Below the pieces are notes generated by a model, which saw only the letters and a list, made by a program, of their open reading frames with translations, ran no database searches and was not told where the DNA came from. A stretch of 18,334 nt of DNA from JAMCZZ01 sp964363695 (GTDB lineage: Bacteria > Patescibacteriota > UBA1384 > XYA2-FULL-43-10 > 1-14-0-10-43-13), in the NCBI GenBank assembly GCA_964363695.1, contig CAYIJI010000022.1:1-18334 (forward strand), written 5' to 3'. Of this stretch, positions 11,436 to 18,334 are shown piece by piece; the stretch's first letter is position 1, and every line of letters begins with the position of its first letter. Both the position numbers and the translations under genes were made by a program.

Positions 11436-12908
11436 AAAATTTACATCACAACTGCAATAGATTACGTTAACGCCAAACCTCACATTGGGCATGCTGTTGA
11501 AAAAATTCAGGCTGATGTTTTGGCTAGGTGGCACAAAGATATCAAGGAAAATGATGTCTATTTTGTTAACGGAACAGACGAGAATAGCTTGAAAAATGTT
11601 CAGGCGGCGAAGAAAGCAGGAAAATCAGCACGAGAATTTGTTGATGAATATTCGCAATATTTTAAAGATTTAAAGAAACTCTTTAATCTTTCGTATGATT
11701 TTTTCATACGCACGACAGAAAAAAAGCATTTCGACGGTGTTCAAAAGTTTTGGAATTTGTTTAAAAAAGAAGATATTTATAAGAAGAACTACAAAGGGCA
11801 CTACTGTGTTGGCTGTGAGGAATTTAAAAAAGAAAAAGATTTGGTTGACGGTAAGTGTCCTGAGCATGGAACCGCTCCTGAAGTAGTTGAGGAAGAAAAT
11901 TATTTTTTTGCTTTATCTAAATATCAAAACCAATTGATTGAGTTGATAGAGAGCGGAAAATTGCAGATACTGCCCGATTTTCGTAAAAATGAGGTTTTAA
12001 GTTTCGTAAAACATGGTTTGGAAGATTTTTCCATCTCGCGTTCTGTTGAGAGAGCACAAAATTGGGGAGTGCCGGTGCCGGGAGATCCAAATCAAGTTAT
12101 GTATGTTTGGGTTGATGCTCTTTCGAACTACATCACTGCTTTAGATTTTGCAACGGACGGGGAGTTGTATAAAAAATATTGGGAAAATGGTGATGAGCGA
12201 ATCCATGTTATCGGTAAAGGAATTTTGCGGTTCCACGCTGTGTATTGGGTTGCAATGCTTTTGTCGGCAGGACTTCCTATCCCGACCAAGATTATCTCCC
12301 ATGAATACATCACGATCGACGGCAAAAAGATATCCAAATCTTTAGGCAATGTAATAAACCCGGAAGAAGTCGCAGAAAAGTTTGGCGTTGATGGTTCGAG
12401 ATATCTTCTGGTTTCTTCTTTGCCAAGCACAAAAGACGGGGATATAAGCTGGGAAAAAATGGAAGAAAAGTATAAGGCCGATCTTTCTAATAGCTTGGGT
12501 AATCTTGTTCAGAGAACAATCGCAATGATTAATAAGTATCAGGTTAAAACAGACCGAGCGATGCGGTATTATTCTCAAGATGAGATATTGGACGCTGATG
12601 AGGAAAAAACAACCAAGCTTATTTTTGATGACAATATGACTGACATGAAATTTGATGTTGTTATTCAGGAGATCTGGGGCGAAATCAGAAAATTAAATTC
12701 ATTTATCGATGAAAAAAAGCCTTGGGAGCTTGCCAAAGAGAAAAATGACATTGAATTAACCAGAGTGTTAAATGTTATATATTGGGAATTATTTGAGATT
12801 GCAGAAATGCTAGAGCCTTTTATGCCAGAAACTGCTGAGAAGATTAAAGATCAGTTAGAAAGTTTGGAGCCAGAACCGTTGTTTCCTCGACTGAACGAGG
12901 AAAAGTAA
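11430..12908 (+). CDS. metG: methionyl-tRNA synthetase
   Basis: Charges initiator and elongator tRNA-Met with methionine in the cytoplasm. Class I motifs: HIGH (18-21) in NAKPHIGHA, KISKS (300-304) in DGKKISKSLGN, plus NGTDENSLKNVQAA near 40-53. The connective peptide carries HYCVGC (Cys126, Cys129) and CPEH (Cys143, His146), a probable single zinc site. The anticodon-binding helix bundle follows (SNSLGNLVQRT, FIDEKKPWELAK, EPFMPETAEKI). At 492 residues it lacks the C-terminal EMAP-like tRNA-binding domain of longer homologues, as usual in reduced genomes. There is no Shine-Dalgarno sequence, and the start codon lies in a tandem repeat. Confidence 0.96.
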   Translation: MKKIYITTAIDYVNAKPHIGHAVEKIQADVLARWHKDIKENDVYFVNGTDENSLKNVQAAKKAGKSAREFVDEYSQYFKDLKKLFNLSYDFFIRTTEKKHFDGVQKFWNLFKKEDIYKKNYKGHYCVGCEEFKKEKDLVDGKCPEHGTAPEVVEEENYFFALSKYQNQLIELIESGKLQILPDFRKNEVLSFVKHGLEDFSISRSVERAQNWGVPVPGDPNQVMYVWVDALSNYITALDFATDGELYKKYWENGDERIHVIGKGILRFHAVYWVAMLLSAGLPIPTKIISHEYITIDGKKISKSLGNVINPEEVAEKFGVDGSRYLLVSSLPSTKDGDISWEKMEEKYKADLSNSLGNLVQRTIAMINKYQVKTDRAMRYYSQDEILDADEEKTTKLIFDDNMTDMKFDVVIQEIWGEIRKLNSFIDEKKPWELAKEKNDIELTRVLNVIYWELFEIAEMLEPFMPETAEKIKDQLESLEPEPLFPRLNEEK

Positions 12909-12915
12909 ATCAGGG

Positions 12916-12978
12916 ATGTCATTCCTGTGCAGACGAGAATCTAGGAATGGATCCCCGGGTCAAGCCCGAGGATGACGA
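12916..12978. repeat. palindromic repeat between metG and the permease gene
   Basis: It opens with GATGTCATTCCTG and closes with GAGGATGACGAA, the same outer arms as the rsmA element. Inside is a different hairpin, CGGG-TCAAG-CCCG near 12957-12969. It is a diverged member of the CHSREGGN-type family. Confidence 0.55.
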
Positions 12979-12995
12979 AATAGTAGGAGGTGGAA

Positions 12996-13835
12996 TTGTT
13001 TGCAGTAATAGTCGCATCATTGGGGTATGCCGGCGGTGTTGTTGCCGATAAGTTTGTGTTGTCGAAATACAAAGTGCCGGTGATGCGGTTTTTGCCGTTG
13101 CAATTTATTTGGCTTTCTATTGTTACAGCAATATTTTTAACAAGGTGGGGCAGCGTTGATCTAAATTTAATTTTTAATTGGAAGTATATTGTTTTATTTG
13201 TTCTAATGATTGTAATAGCGGTTAATTGGAATGTCTTATATTCACAGGGGATTCAAAAAGAAGATCTTCATGAGTTTGAGCTAATAATGCTTCTGTCGCC
13301 TCTTGTGACGATTATCTTCGCCACGATATTTTTGCCAGCCGAACGCAATTGGAGCGTTTTTATTCCCGGGATTATTGCAACCGGCGCTCTCTTGGCTACA
13401 CGATTTCGGGCCCATCATGTCCGGATCAGCAAAGTGGCCTGGAGGACTTTAATTGCAATGGTTTTAATGTCTTTGGAATCGATAATTATTAAGGAACTTC
13501 TCGGCGCTTTATCGCCTGTGGCTCTATATTTCGCCCGCACGACGATTATCGCAATAGTATTTCTCTTGATGTTTAAACCAAAACTTCTGGAAATGCACCG
13601 AAATGCATTTGCGCTGGCCATTCTATCGGCGATTTTTGGTGTTGTTCAGATGGTTTTGAAATTTTACGGATTTCAGAGTCTAGGAGTTATTGAAACGACT
13701 ATGATCTTGGTTTTGGGGCCGTTTCTCGTTTACTTAGCATCATCAATGTTTTTTAAGGAGCACTTGTATAAGCGAGATTTATTTGCCGCCACGGTTGTAG
13801 TATTGTGTATCTTATACGTGGAGTTCTGGCGGTAA
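12996..13835 (+). CDS. EamA/DMT-superfamily membrane permease
   Basis: 280 residues, almost entirely hydrophobic, with about ten membrane helices in two similar halves (first half to about residue 140, second half from WRTLIAMVLMSLESIIIKELL). This is the architecture of drug/metabolite exporters of the EamA group. The second half has the typical VIETTMILVLGPFLVYLASSM-like region near the end. The substrate cannot be told. TTG 12996 is chosen because AGGAGG (12985-12990) stands 5 bases before it; GTG 12990 would overlap that site and add two residues. It is separated from metG by a palindromic repeat, so shared transcription is uncertain. Confidence 0.78.
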   Translation: MFAVIVASLGYAGGVVADKFVLSKYKVPVMRFLPLQFIWLSIVTAIFLTRWGSVDLNLIFNWKYIVLFVLMIVIAVNWNVLYSQGIQKEDLHEFELIMLLSPLVTIIFATIFLPAERNWSVFIPGIIATGALLATRFRAHHVRISKVAWRTLIAMVLMSLESIIIKELLGALSPVALYFARTTIIAIVFLLMFKPKLLEMHRNAFALAILSAIFGVVQMVLKFYGFQSLGVIETTMILVLGPFLVYLASSMFFKEHLYKRDLFAATVVVLCILYVEFWR

Positions 13836-13840
13836 TTTAG

Positions 13841-13910
13841 TTATCAGTTAATCAGTTGTCAGTTGTCAGCTCTAAAACTTAGAACTGATTCACTTACAAC
13901 TTACAACTTA
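13841..13910. repeat. two adjacent heptamer arrays (TTGTCAG, then AACTTAC) before tatD
   Basis: TTATCAG, TTAATCAG, TTGTCAG and TTGTCAG (13841-13869) match the array inside rsmA in word and order. A second array follows: AACTTAG, AACTGAT, TCACTTAC, AACTTAC, then AACTTA (13876-13910). Its last unit runs into the tatD start codon (13910-13912), so the array fills the position of a ribosome binding site. Confidence 0.7.
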
Positions 13911-14695
13911 TGTTCATTGATACTCATGCACATTTGAATTTTCCTGAATATAAGCACGAAGTGTCGGCTATTTTGGGTCGGGCGAAGAGTGCCGGCGTCG
14001 AAAAAATAATAAATGTCGGGGTAGATCTTCCCAGTTCTAAAACTTCCTGCGATTTGGCAAGGCGTTATCCAGAAATTTATGCGACGATTGGTCTTCACCC
14101 ACACTCTGCTCTAGACCTAAATATCGAGACCAGAGGAGAGCTTACGAAGTTGGCAAGCCAAAGCAAAGTCGTGGCAATAGGAGAAATTGGTCTGGATTAT
14201 TATTTTCTAAAGCGTTCATCTCAATTTGCTCATTATCCATCCAGAGAAGAGCAGATTTTTTGTTTCGAGCAGATGCTTGACTTGGCCCTAGAACTTAACT
14301 TACCGGTAATTATTCATAATCGCGAATCCGAAGCGGATATACTGGCGATTCTAAAGAGTTACAGTGGATCTTTGCGCGGAGTGGTCCATTGTTTTTCCGG
14401 CAATGATGAATTTGCAGAGAAACTTCTTGATCTAAATTTTGCTATTTCTTTTACTGGAAATATTACATTTAAAAACAACCAAGATCTTGGGGAAGTTGTT
14501 AAAAAAATCCCGATTGGTTCCTTGATGGTTGAGACTGACTGCCCATTTCTTTCGCCTGAACCATATCGAGGAAAAAGAAATGAACCGGCATATGTGGTAG
14601 AGGTAGCTAAAAAAATCGCTGAAATTAAAGACTTGAGCTTAGTGGAAGTAGAAAAGGAGACAACCCGAAAGGCTGGGAAGCTTTTCGGTATATAA
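13910..14695 (+). CDS. tatD: TatD-family metal-dependent deoxyribonuclease
   Basis: A TIM-barrel hydrolase of the amidohydrolase superfamily; studied TatD proteins are 3'-5' exonucleases active in DNA repair or degradation. Metal ligands are all present: His6 and His8 in DTHAH, Glu92 in GEIGLDYY, His136 in IIHNRE, His160 in HCFSG and Asp210 in ETDCPFLSPEPYRGKRNEP. Its 261 residues are the normal length. ATG 13910 begins right at the conserved FIDTHAHL. There is no ribosome binding site. Five bases after its stop the inverted-repeat cassette with the GxxExxY gene begins. Confidence 0.94.
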   Translation: MFIDTHAHLNFPEYKHEVSAILGRAKSAGVEKIINVGVDLPSSKTSCDLARRYPEIYATIGLHPHSALDLNIETRGELTKLASQSKVVAIGEIGLDYYFLKRSSQFAHYPSREEQIFCFEQMLDLALELNLPVIIHNRESEADILAILKSYSGSLRGVVHCFSGNDEFAEKLLDLNFAISFTGNITFKNNQDLGEVVKKIPIGSLMVETDCPFLSPEPYRGKRNEPAYVVEVAKKIAEIKDLSLVEVEKETTRKAGKLFGI

Positions 14696-14699
14696 GGTA

Positions 14700-15163
14700 A
14701 TTCCAACGCTGATTTACCACGCAGATCAAACGCAGATGAAACAATATGACAGTAAAAATTATCCTCATAGTGATTTGACTAGTAGAATCATTAAATCTGC
14801 TTTTAAGGTATATAATGAGTTAGGATATGGTTTACCTGAGAGGATATATCAAAGAGCTCTTGGAGAAGCGCTATCTTCAGAAGGAATACTATTTGTGAGA
14901 GAAGCGTACGGATTAATTAAGTTTAATGATCACATAGTTGGAAAATATTTTTTGGATTTTTTAGTTGAGAATTCAGTTGCAATAGAAATGAAGGTAAGAA
15001 ATGAGATTTATGAGAAAGACGTAACTCAATTACTAAATTACTTAAAAGCAAAAAAGTTAGAGATCGGGTTAGTGTTAGCGGTTACAAAAAACGGAATTAA
15101 AATTAAAAGATTGGCTAATACGTTGATCAGCGATAAATCAGCGTAATAGATCAGTGTTGGAAT
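14700..15163. mobile_element. GxxExxY gene cassette bounded by imperfect inverted repeats
   Basis: ATTCCAACGCTGAT (14700-14713) is matched by ATCAGTGTTGGAAT (15150-15163) as reverse complement, 13 of 14. Just inside, ACGCTGATTTA (14706-14716) matches TAAATCAGCGT (15134-15144) exactly. CGCAGAT and ATCAGCG words recur at both ends. The only gene inside starts and stops within these repeats. The unit fits between tatD and the glycosyltransferase gene. No target duplication was found. Confidence 0.55.
14736..15146 (+). CDS. GxxExxY protein, PD-(D/E)XK nuclease-like
   Basis: 136 residues. The name-giving motif is present as GLPERIY (32-38), following the helix SAFKVYNELG. A nuclease-like core follows: YFLDFLVENSVAIEMKV with Asp74, Glu84 and Lys86 in the D...ExK pattern, and QLLNYL (98-103). 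The family (TIGR04256-type) is widespread, present in variable copy number and has no proven function. The start codon lies in the left repeat (CGCAGATGAA) and the last residues and stop in the right repeat, so gene and flanking repeats probably move together. No ribosome binding site is visible. Confidence 0.85.
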   Translation: MKQYDSKNYPHSDLTSRIIKSAFKVYNELGYGLPERIYQRALGEALSSEGILFVREAYGLIKFNDHIVGKYFLDFLVENSVAIEMKVRNEIYEKDVTQLLNYLKAKKLEIGLVLAVTKNGIKIKRLANTLISDKSA

Positions 15164-15171
15164 ATCATATT

Positions 15172-16368
15172 ATGAAGGTAGGAATCTTTACAGAATGTTA
15201 TTCGCCGGTGATGAATGGGGTGTGTGTTTCGGTCGAGACATTTAAAAAGGCTTTAGAGGAAAAGGGCCATGAGGTTTTTATATTTGCCCCAGATCATCCT
15301 GAAGCAGAGGATCGGGAAAATGTTTATCGTTTTCCTTCAATTACCGATCCAAAAGGAAGGCTTTATCCAATATTTTTCCCTTCGGTTGATATAGAGAAAA
15401 TTTATCTGCCGGAAGATGTGATGGGTAGTTTGGATATTATCCATGCTCAGCATATGTTCACGGCCGGAAGGCTGGCAAGGTACGTTGCCAGGAAATATGA
15501 AAAACCACTGGTTTACACTTACCATACTTTAATTGCTGAATACACTCATTACGCAGGCATATTCTCCTCTGTAGCTCGGGCATATTTAAAAAACATGTCC
15601 AAGCGGTATTGCAATTCCTGCGATCAAATTATTACCCCTTCGAAATCAATGAAAAAGATATTGCTAGGTTATGGAGTGAAAAAGCCGATTAGTGTCGTGA
15701 TGACGGGGATTGAGCCGCAAGCATATAAGCGTGTAAGCGAGTCAGCTAGCAAGCAATTAAAGGAGAAGTATAATATTCCTGAAGATGACAAGGTGTTGCT
15801 TTACTTATCGCGCATAGCTAAGGAAAAGAACCTGGATTTTCTTTTTAAAGCATTCGTGAAAATTAAAAAAGCTTATCCAAAATGCCATCTTTTAATGGTA
15901 GGCGGAGGACCGGAAGAGAAGTGGTGCAAGGAGAGGATTAAAGAACTAAAAATTCAGAAATCAGTTACTCTGACCGGTATGCTGCCAAAAGAGGATGCAA
16001 ACAGAGCTTTTGGAATGGCAGATTTGTTTACTTTTCCGTCTTACACAGAAACTCAAGGCATAGTGGTCGCCGAAGCGATGGCTTCGGGTACTCCTCCGGT
16101 AGCTGTAGGAAAAATGGGTCCGACCGATTTGATACACGACGGCAAAGACGGTTTCTTAACTAAATTAGAGATCAAAGACTTTGCCGATAAAACTTTAAAA
16201 CTTTTGAAAGACGATGAACTTCGAGAAAAATTTGCCAAAGAAGGCCTTTCCCGAGTTGAAGAGTTTTCGACTGAGACTTCAGTAAGAGAACTTATAAAGA
16301 TATATGAAAAAGCAATCGGAGAAAAGCAAGAAGAATTAGAGGCAGCTGCCTTAAGAGAAGCGAGTTAA
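15172..16368 (+). CDS. GT4-family glycosyltransferase (diacylglycerol glucosyltransferase-like)
   Basis: 398 residues with a two-domain GT-B fold. The N-terminal domain begins MKVGIFTECYSPVMNGV, with a glycine-flanked loop, and includes HAQHMFTAGRLARY (91-104) and VYTYHTLIAEYTHY (114-127). The C-terminal nucleotide-sugar domain has YLSRIAKEKN (211-220), LMVGGGPE (241-248) and the EX7E motif TETQGIVVAEAMASG (Glu293, Glu301). The pattern is closest to retaining enzymes that glycosylate diacylglycerol, so membrane glycolipid synthesis is likely but not certain. ATG 15172 is preferred; GTG 15154 would start inside the right end of the neighbouring cassette. Residues 185-194 may derive from a short-word array. 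It converges on the minus-strand gene with overlapping stop codons. Confidence 0.9.
   Translation: MKVGIFTECYSPVMNGVCVSVETFKKALEEKGHEVFIFAPDHPEAEDRENVYRFPSITDPKGRLYPIFFPSVDIEKIYLPEDVMGSLDIIHAQHMFTAGRLARYVARKYEKPLVYTYHTLIAEYTHYAGIFSSVARAYLKNMSKRYCNSCDQIITPSKSMKKILLGYGVKKPISVVMTGIEPQAYKRVSESASKQLKEKYNIPEDDKVLLYLSRIAKEKNLDFLFKAFVKIKKAYPKCHLLMVGGGPEEKWCKERIKELKIQKSVTLTGMLPKEDANRAFGMADLFTFPSYTETQGIVVAEAMASGTPPVAVGKMGPTDLIHDGKDGFLTKLEIKDFADKTLKLLKDDELREKFAKEGLSRVEEFSTETSVRELIKIYEKAIGEKQEELEAAALREAS
15725..15755. repeat. possible degenerate 7/8-nt word array inside the glycosyltransferase gene
   Basis: ATAAGCG, TGTAAGCG, AGTCAGCT and AGCAAGCA follow one another, similar in wording to the array before uvrD. 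It encodes a Ser/Lys-rich segment between the two domains. The match is weaker than for the other arrays. Confidence 0.35.
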
Positions 16369-18278
16369 ATTTGCTCTCGGACTGTTTCCGTTTTTCCGAT
16401 AATTTCCTGAAGAGAATCAATTAGATATTCAATCTCTTCTTCTTCGTTGAATTGATCAAAAGATATTCGAATCAGATCGCTTCGTGCAATATAGGAGAGG
16501 GTGATTGGTCTGGGCAATCTCCAAAGCTTATCGACGATCTGGCGATTGTCTTGATTCGGAAAACGGAAGGAAAGTATAAAGTCAGAGTGATTTGAGTCTT
16601 GTGGCGATATAATTTCAATCCCAACAAGTGTTTCTAGCCCGTTAATTGCTAATTGTTTTAGTTCATGTCTTTTTTGTTGAATCTCTTCTAGCTGAGACTT
16701 GGTGCTTTCTGCCAGGGTTTGCATTTCAAACTTTCCCAATATTGCTCCTTCTTGTGTTTTTTCTTCTTCGTCAGGCGTTAAGGCTTTGTTATTTGTTTTT
16801 GGATCAAACTGAGCAGTCAGACTTCTGATTTCAAAAGGAGAGAGTAAAGTTTCTCGCCTGGAATATTCAATATCAGACTGTTGTTTCTCAGTAGGCTTAA
16901 AACTTTGTGCAAACATTCCTCTTCGAACGGGCTGAGTAAACCAGTCTGCATAAAAAGTTTCAAAATATTGTGGTAAACATTGCATTGCTCTGTCACCCAT
17001 ATACATTGTCCCAAAAGGATAAGAATTTAGAGTTTTGTGGGGGGTTCCGACATAAAAATCACAGCCGAGTTCCTCGACGTTAAACTGAGGAATTGTACCA
17101 AAGGCCTGTGCACCATCAACTATTATCCAGCAATCTTTATTTTTCTCTCTTATTTTACGACAAACTTCTTTTGCATCAACAATTCGGCCATTATCACGGA
17201 TAACATGGCTAAATATGACGAATCTAGTATTTTCATTAACTTTGTCTATAATGTCTTGATCACCGGCTTGATCTCTAATCTCTGCTATATGTACGATTGA
17301 ATCTAGTTTAAGCTCATATTTATCACTTTTAGCTGTTCTTGCTCCATAATCTTGAAATGTTGACCAGTCATCACGACCATGGGGATTACTTCTATCCTTA
17401 ATGGATTTAAAAATACTTGTAATCGAATAATTCTCCGCATCTGTAGCAACGACTTCGATCTTATCCCGCGACGGATTTCCCAGTAAACCAATTAAAAAGG
17501 CTGTGTTTGTTGCCTCGGTTGTGTTTGGTGCAAGCACAATATGTTTAATCTGATCATCATTTATGTCTTTTGTCAGGCCAAATATGTCAGCGATGTGTGA
17601 TCTGGCCACCTCATAGGTTTCAGTAAAAGGTTCGTCTTCAAGCAACATTTTTCGACTTTCTGGCGGTTGATTTTCACGTTTCATAAAAGTTATTTGCTTT
17701 TCGGTTAATTTAGGCGTAGTTAGCGACGCATGATTAAAATCAATAAAATCCGGAGTTTCTCCAGTTCTAATTTTTTCATACACTTCTCCATTCGTATATA
17801 GATCTTGTCCTTGAAGAACTTCTCCGATTTCTTGAATTCCATGTTCTAAAATATATCTAGCCAATTCTTCGGTAACATGTGGCGGGTGATGACCTTGACC
17901 ATCCTCGAACCTATTCCAAGGGTAGCCTTTTTTAGCTATGGGCCCTTCAAAAATTTCTGGATCAATTCTTTCAGGATCGTTTTCGCCTCTCTGCTCGAGT
18001 TTCTTAACTGCTCTAGTCTCCGGATAGTGTGTCCAGAGATTCATAGACGCTAAGGTTATGTTCTTGCCTTCGTCTAAATTTTTCTTCACAAATTGTATCG
18101 TCCGATCAATGGAGTCTTCGTTTTCATATACTGACTTTTTTTCACCATCAGTCCCTCTAATCTCACCAAAAGTGCCAAAAAGGAGAGAGATGCCGATTCT
18201 GATTCCATATTTATCAAGTAAATTAATTGCATCTTGGGTTTGCTGAACGGTCAATCCTTTTTTCATCGCATCAAGCAT
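16365..18278 (-). CDS. radical SAM C-terminal region fused to a class V PLP aminotransferase-like domain (5' end missing)
   Basis: Residues 1-165 look like the end of a radical SAM barrel: MLDAMKKGLT after GVESADQE, then YGIRIGISLLFGTFGE, ending in a helical tail. From about residue 178 (DFIDFNHASLTTP) a class V aminotransferase/cysteine desulfurase fold begins. It has APNTTEATNTAFL (250-262), SHVIRDNGRIVD (357-368), PLP-binding Asp388 in VDGAQAFG, Schiff-base Lys415 in TPHK and carboxylate-binding Arg604 in RISFDQFNEEEE. The region where cysteine desulfurases carry their active Cys (about 550-570) has none, so sulfur transfer by the usual route is unlikely. The gene runs off the window; ATG 18278 is only the first in-frame Met, and coding continues upstream across one TGA. 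No partner gene is visible, so the substrate is unknown. Confidence 0.75.
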   Translation of the reverse strand: MLDAMKKGLTVQQTQDAINLLDKYGIRIGISLLFGTFGEIRGTDGEKKSVYENEDSIDRTIQFVKKNLDEGKNITLASMNLWTHYPETRAVKKLEQRGENDPERIDPEIFEGPIAKKGYPWNRFEDGQGHHPPHVTEELARYILEHGIQEIGEVLQGQDLYTNGEVYEKIRTGETPDFIDFNHASLTTPKLTEKQITFMKRENQPPESRKMLLEDEPFTETYEVARSHIADIFGLTKDINDDQIKHIVLAPNTTEATNTAFLIGLLGNPSRDKIEVVATDAENYSITSIFKSIKDRSNPHGRDDWSTFQDYGARTAKSDKYELKLDSIVHIAEIRDQAGDQDIIDKVNENTRFVIFSHVIRDNGRIVDAKEVCRKIREKNKDCWIIVDGAQAFGTIPQFNVEELGCDFYVGTPHKTLNSYPFGTMYMGDRAMQCLPQYFETFYADWFTQPVRRGMFAQSFKPTEKQQSDIEYSRRETLLSPFEIRSLTAQFDPKTNNKALTPDEEEKTQEGAILGKFEMQTLAESTKSQLEEIQQKRHELKQLAINGLETLVGIEIISPQDSNHSDFILSFRFPNQDNRQIVDKLWRLPRPITLSYIARSDLIRISFDQFNEEEEIEYLIDSLQEIIGKTETVREQI

Positions 18279-18334
18279 TTCTTGGTCTGCTGACTCAACT
18301 CCAAGATAAACGTAAGTTCAACCTGATTCTTTCA
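18279..18334 (-). pseudogene. upstream continuation of the radical SAM domain, interrupted by an in-frame TGA
   Basis: In the same frame as the gene at 16365-18278, these bases encode KESG, a TGA stop (18320-18318), then TYVYLGVESADQE. This is the classic radical SAM beta-strand before MLDAMKKG. Protein-like sequence continues on both sides of the TGA without a frame change. A base error at a contig end, a real nonsense mutation or a recoded TGA would all look like this. Confidence 0.5.

Noticed and set aside
12990..12995. GTG 12990 as start of the permease
   Set aside because: It overlaps the AGGAGG site. TTG 12996 has the right spacing.
68..13910. Short-word arrays as CRISPR arrays
   Set aside because: Units are 7-8 bases with no spacers, far below CRISPR repeat length, and there are no cas genes.
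14359..14706. 115-codon minus-strand open frame inside tatD
   Set aside because: It is a shadow of tatD, whose metal ligands are all in the plus-strand frame.
152..16368. Alternative genetic code with TGA as Gly for the whole window
   Set aside because: All genes are complete under table 11 without internal TGA. Only the edge codon at 18318-18320 would need it.
16365..18278. The fusion protein as an ordinary cysteine desulfurase (SufS/IscS)
   Set aside because: No Cys is present in the active-loop region about 140 residues after the PLP lysine, and a radical SAM part is fused to the N-terminus.

Overview
The window looks like a chromosomal piece of a Candidate Phyla Radiation (Patescibacteria) bacterium. 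This is inferred from the short methionyl-tRNA synthetase without a C-terminal tRNA-binding domain, the signal-peptide/DUF348/G5/lysozyme-like protein, the TrmB-type regulator, the frequent absence of Shine-Dalgarno sequences, and housekeeping genes carrying in-frame repeat insertions. No rRNA, tRNA, CRISPR array or transposase gene was found. Translation table 11 fits all genes. Sixteen gene ends are visible: 13 use TAA, 3 use TAG and none uses TGA.

Layout. 1-735: the tail of a cut gene, a small coiled-coil protein and repeat-rich spacers. 736-7094: a plus-strand housekeeping block with a UvrD/PcrA helicase, a secreted G5/transglycosylase-like protein, RsmA, an Nramp-family transporter and RsmI. 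RsmA and RsmI both methylate 16S rRNA. 7058-7174: a 117-bp element with perfect 16-bp inverted ends, which supplies the stop codon of rsmI. 7202-9078: a two-gene accessory operon (RhuM-Fic and BRO-N/DinD-like) with its own promoter and strong ribosome binding sites. 9108-11186: a TrmB-type regulator divergent from a lone ThiH/HydG-like radical SAM enzyme that ends at a clear hairpin. 11228-14695: metG, an EamA-type permease and tatD, separated by repeats. 14700-15163: a GxxExxY gene enclosed by imperfect inverted repeats. 15172-18334: a GT4 glycosyltransferase converging on an unusual fusion of a radical SAM C-terminus with a class V PLP aminotransferase fold, cut by the window edge.

The signal that runs through the whole window is repetitive. 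Short arrays, mostly of about four 7-nt words with each array using its own word, lie between genes and also inside uvrD, rsmA, rsmI and possibly the glycosyltransferase, always in frame. GC-rich palindromes have also entered coding sequence, in two places nested inside older repeats. The accessory genes tend to have a Shine-Dalgarno sequence. Several core genes lack one, and two of them appear to be transcribed directly from their start codon.

Best candidates for something undescribed are the radical SAM/aminotransferase fusion, the RhuM-Fic plus BRO/DinD operon, the GxxExxY cassette and the heptamer arrays with their nested insertions.
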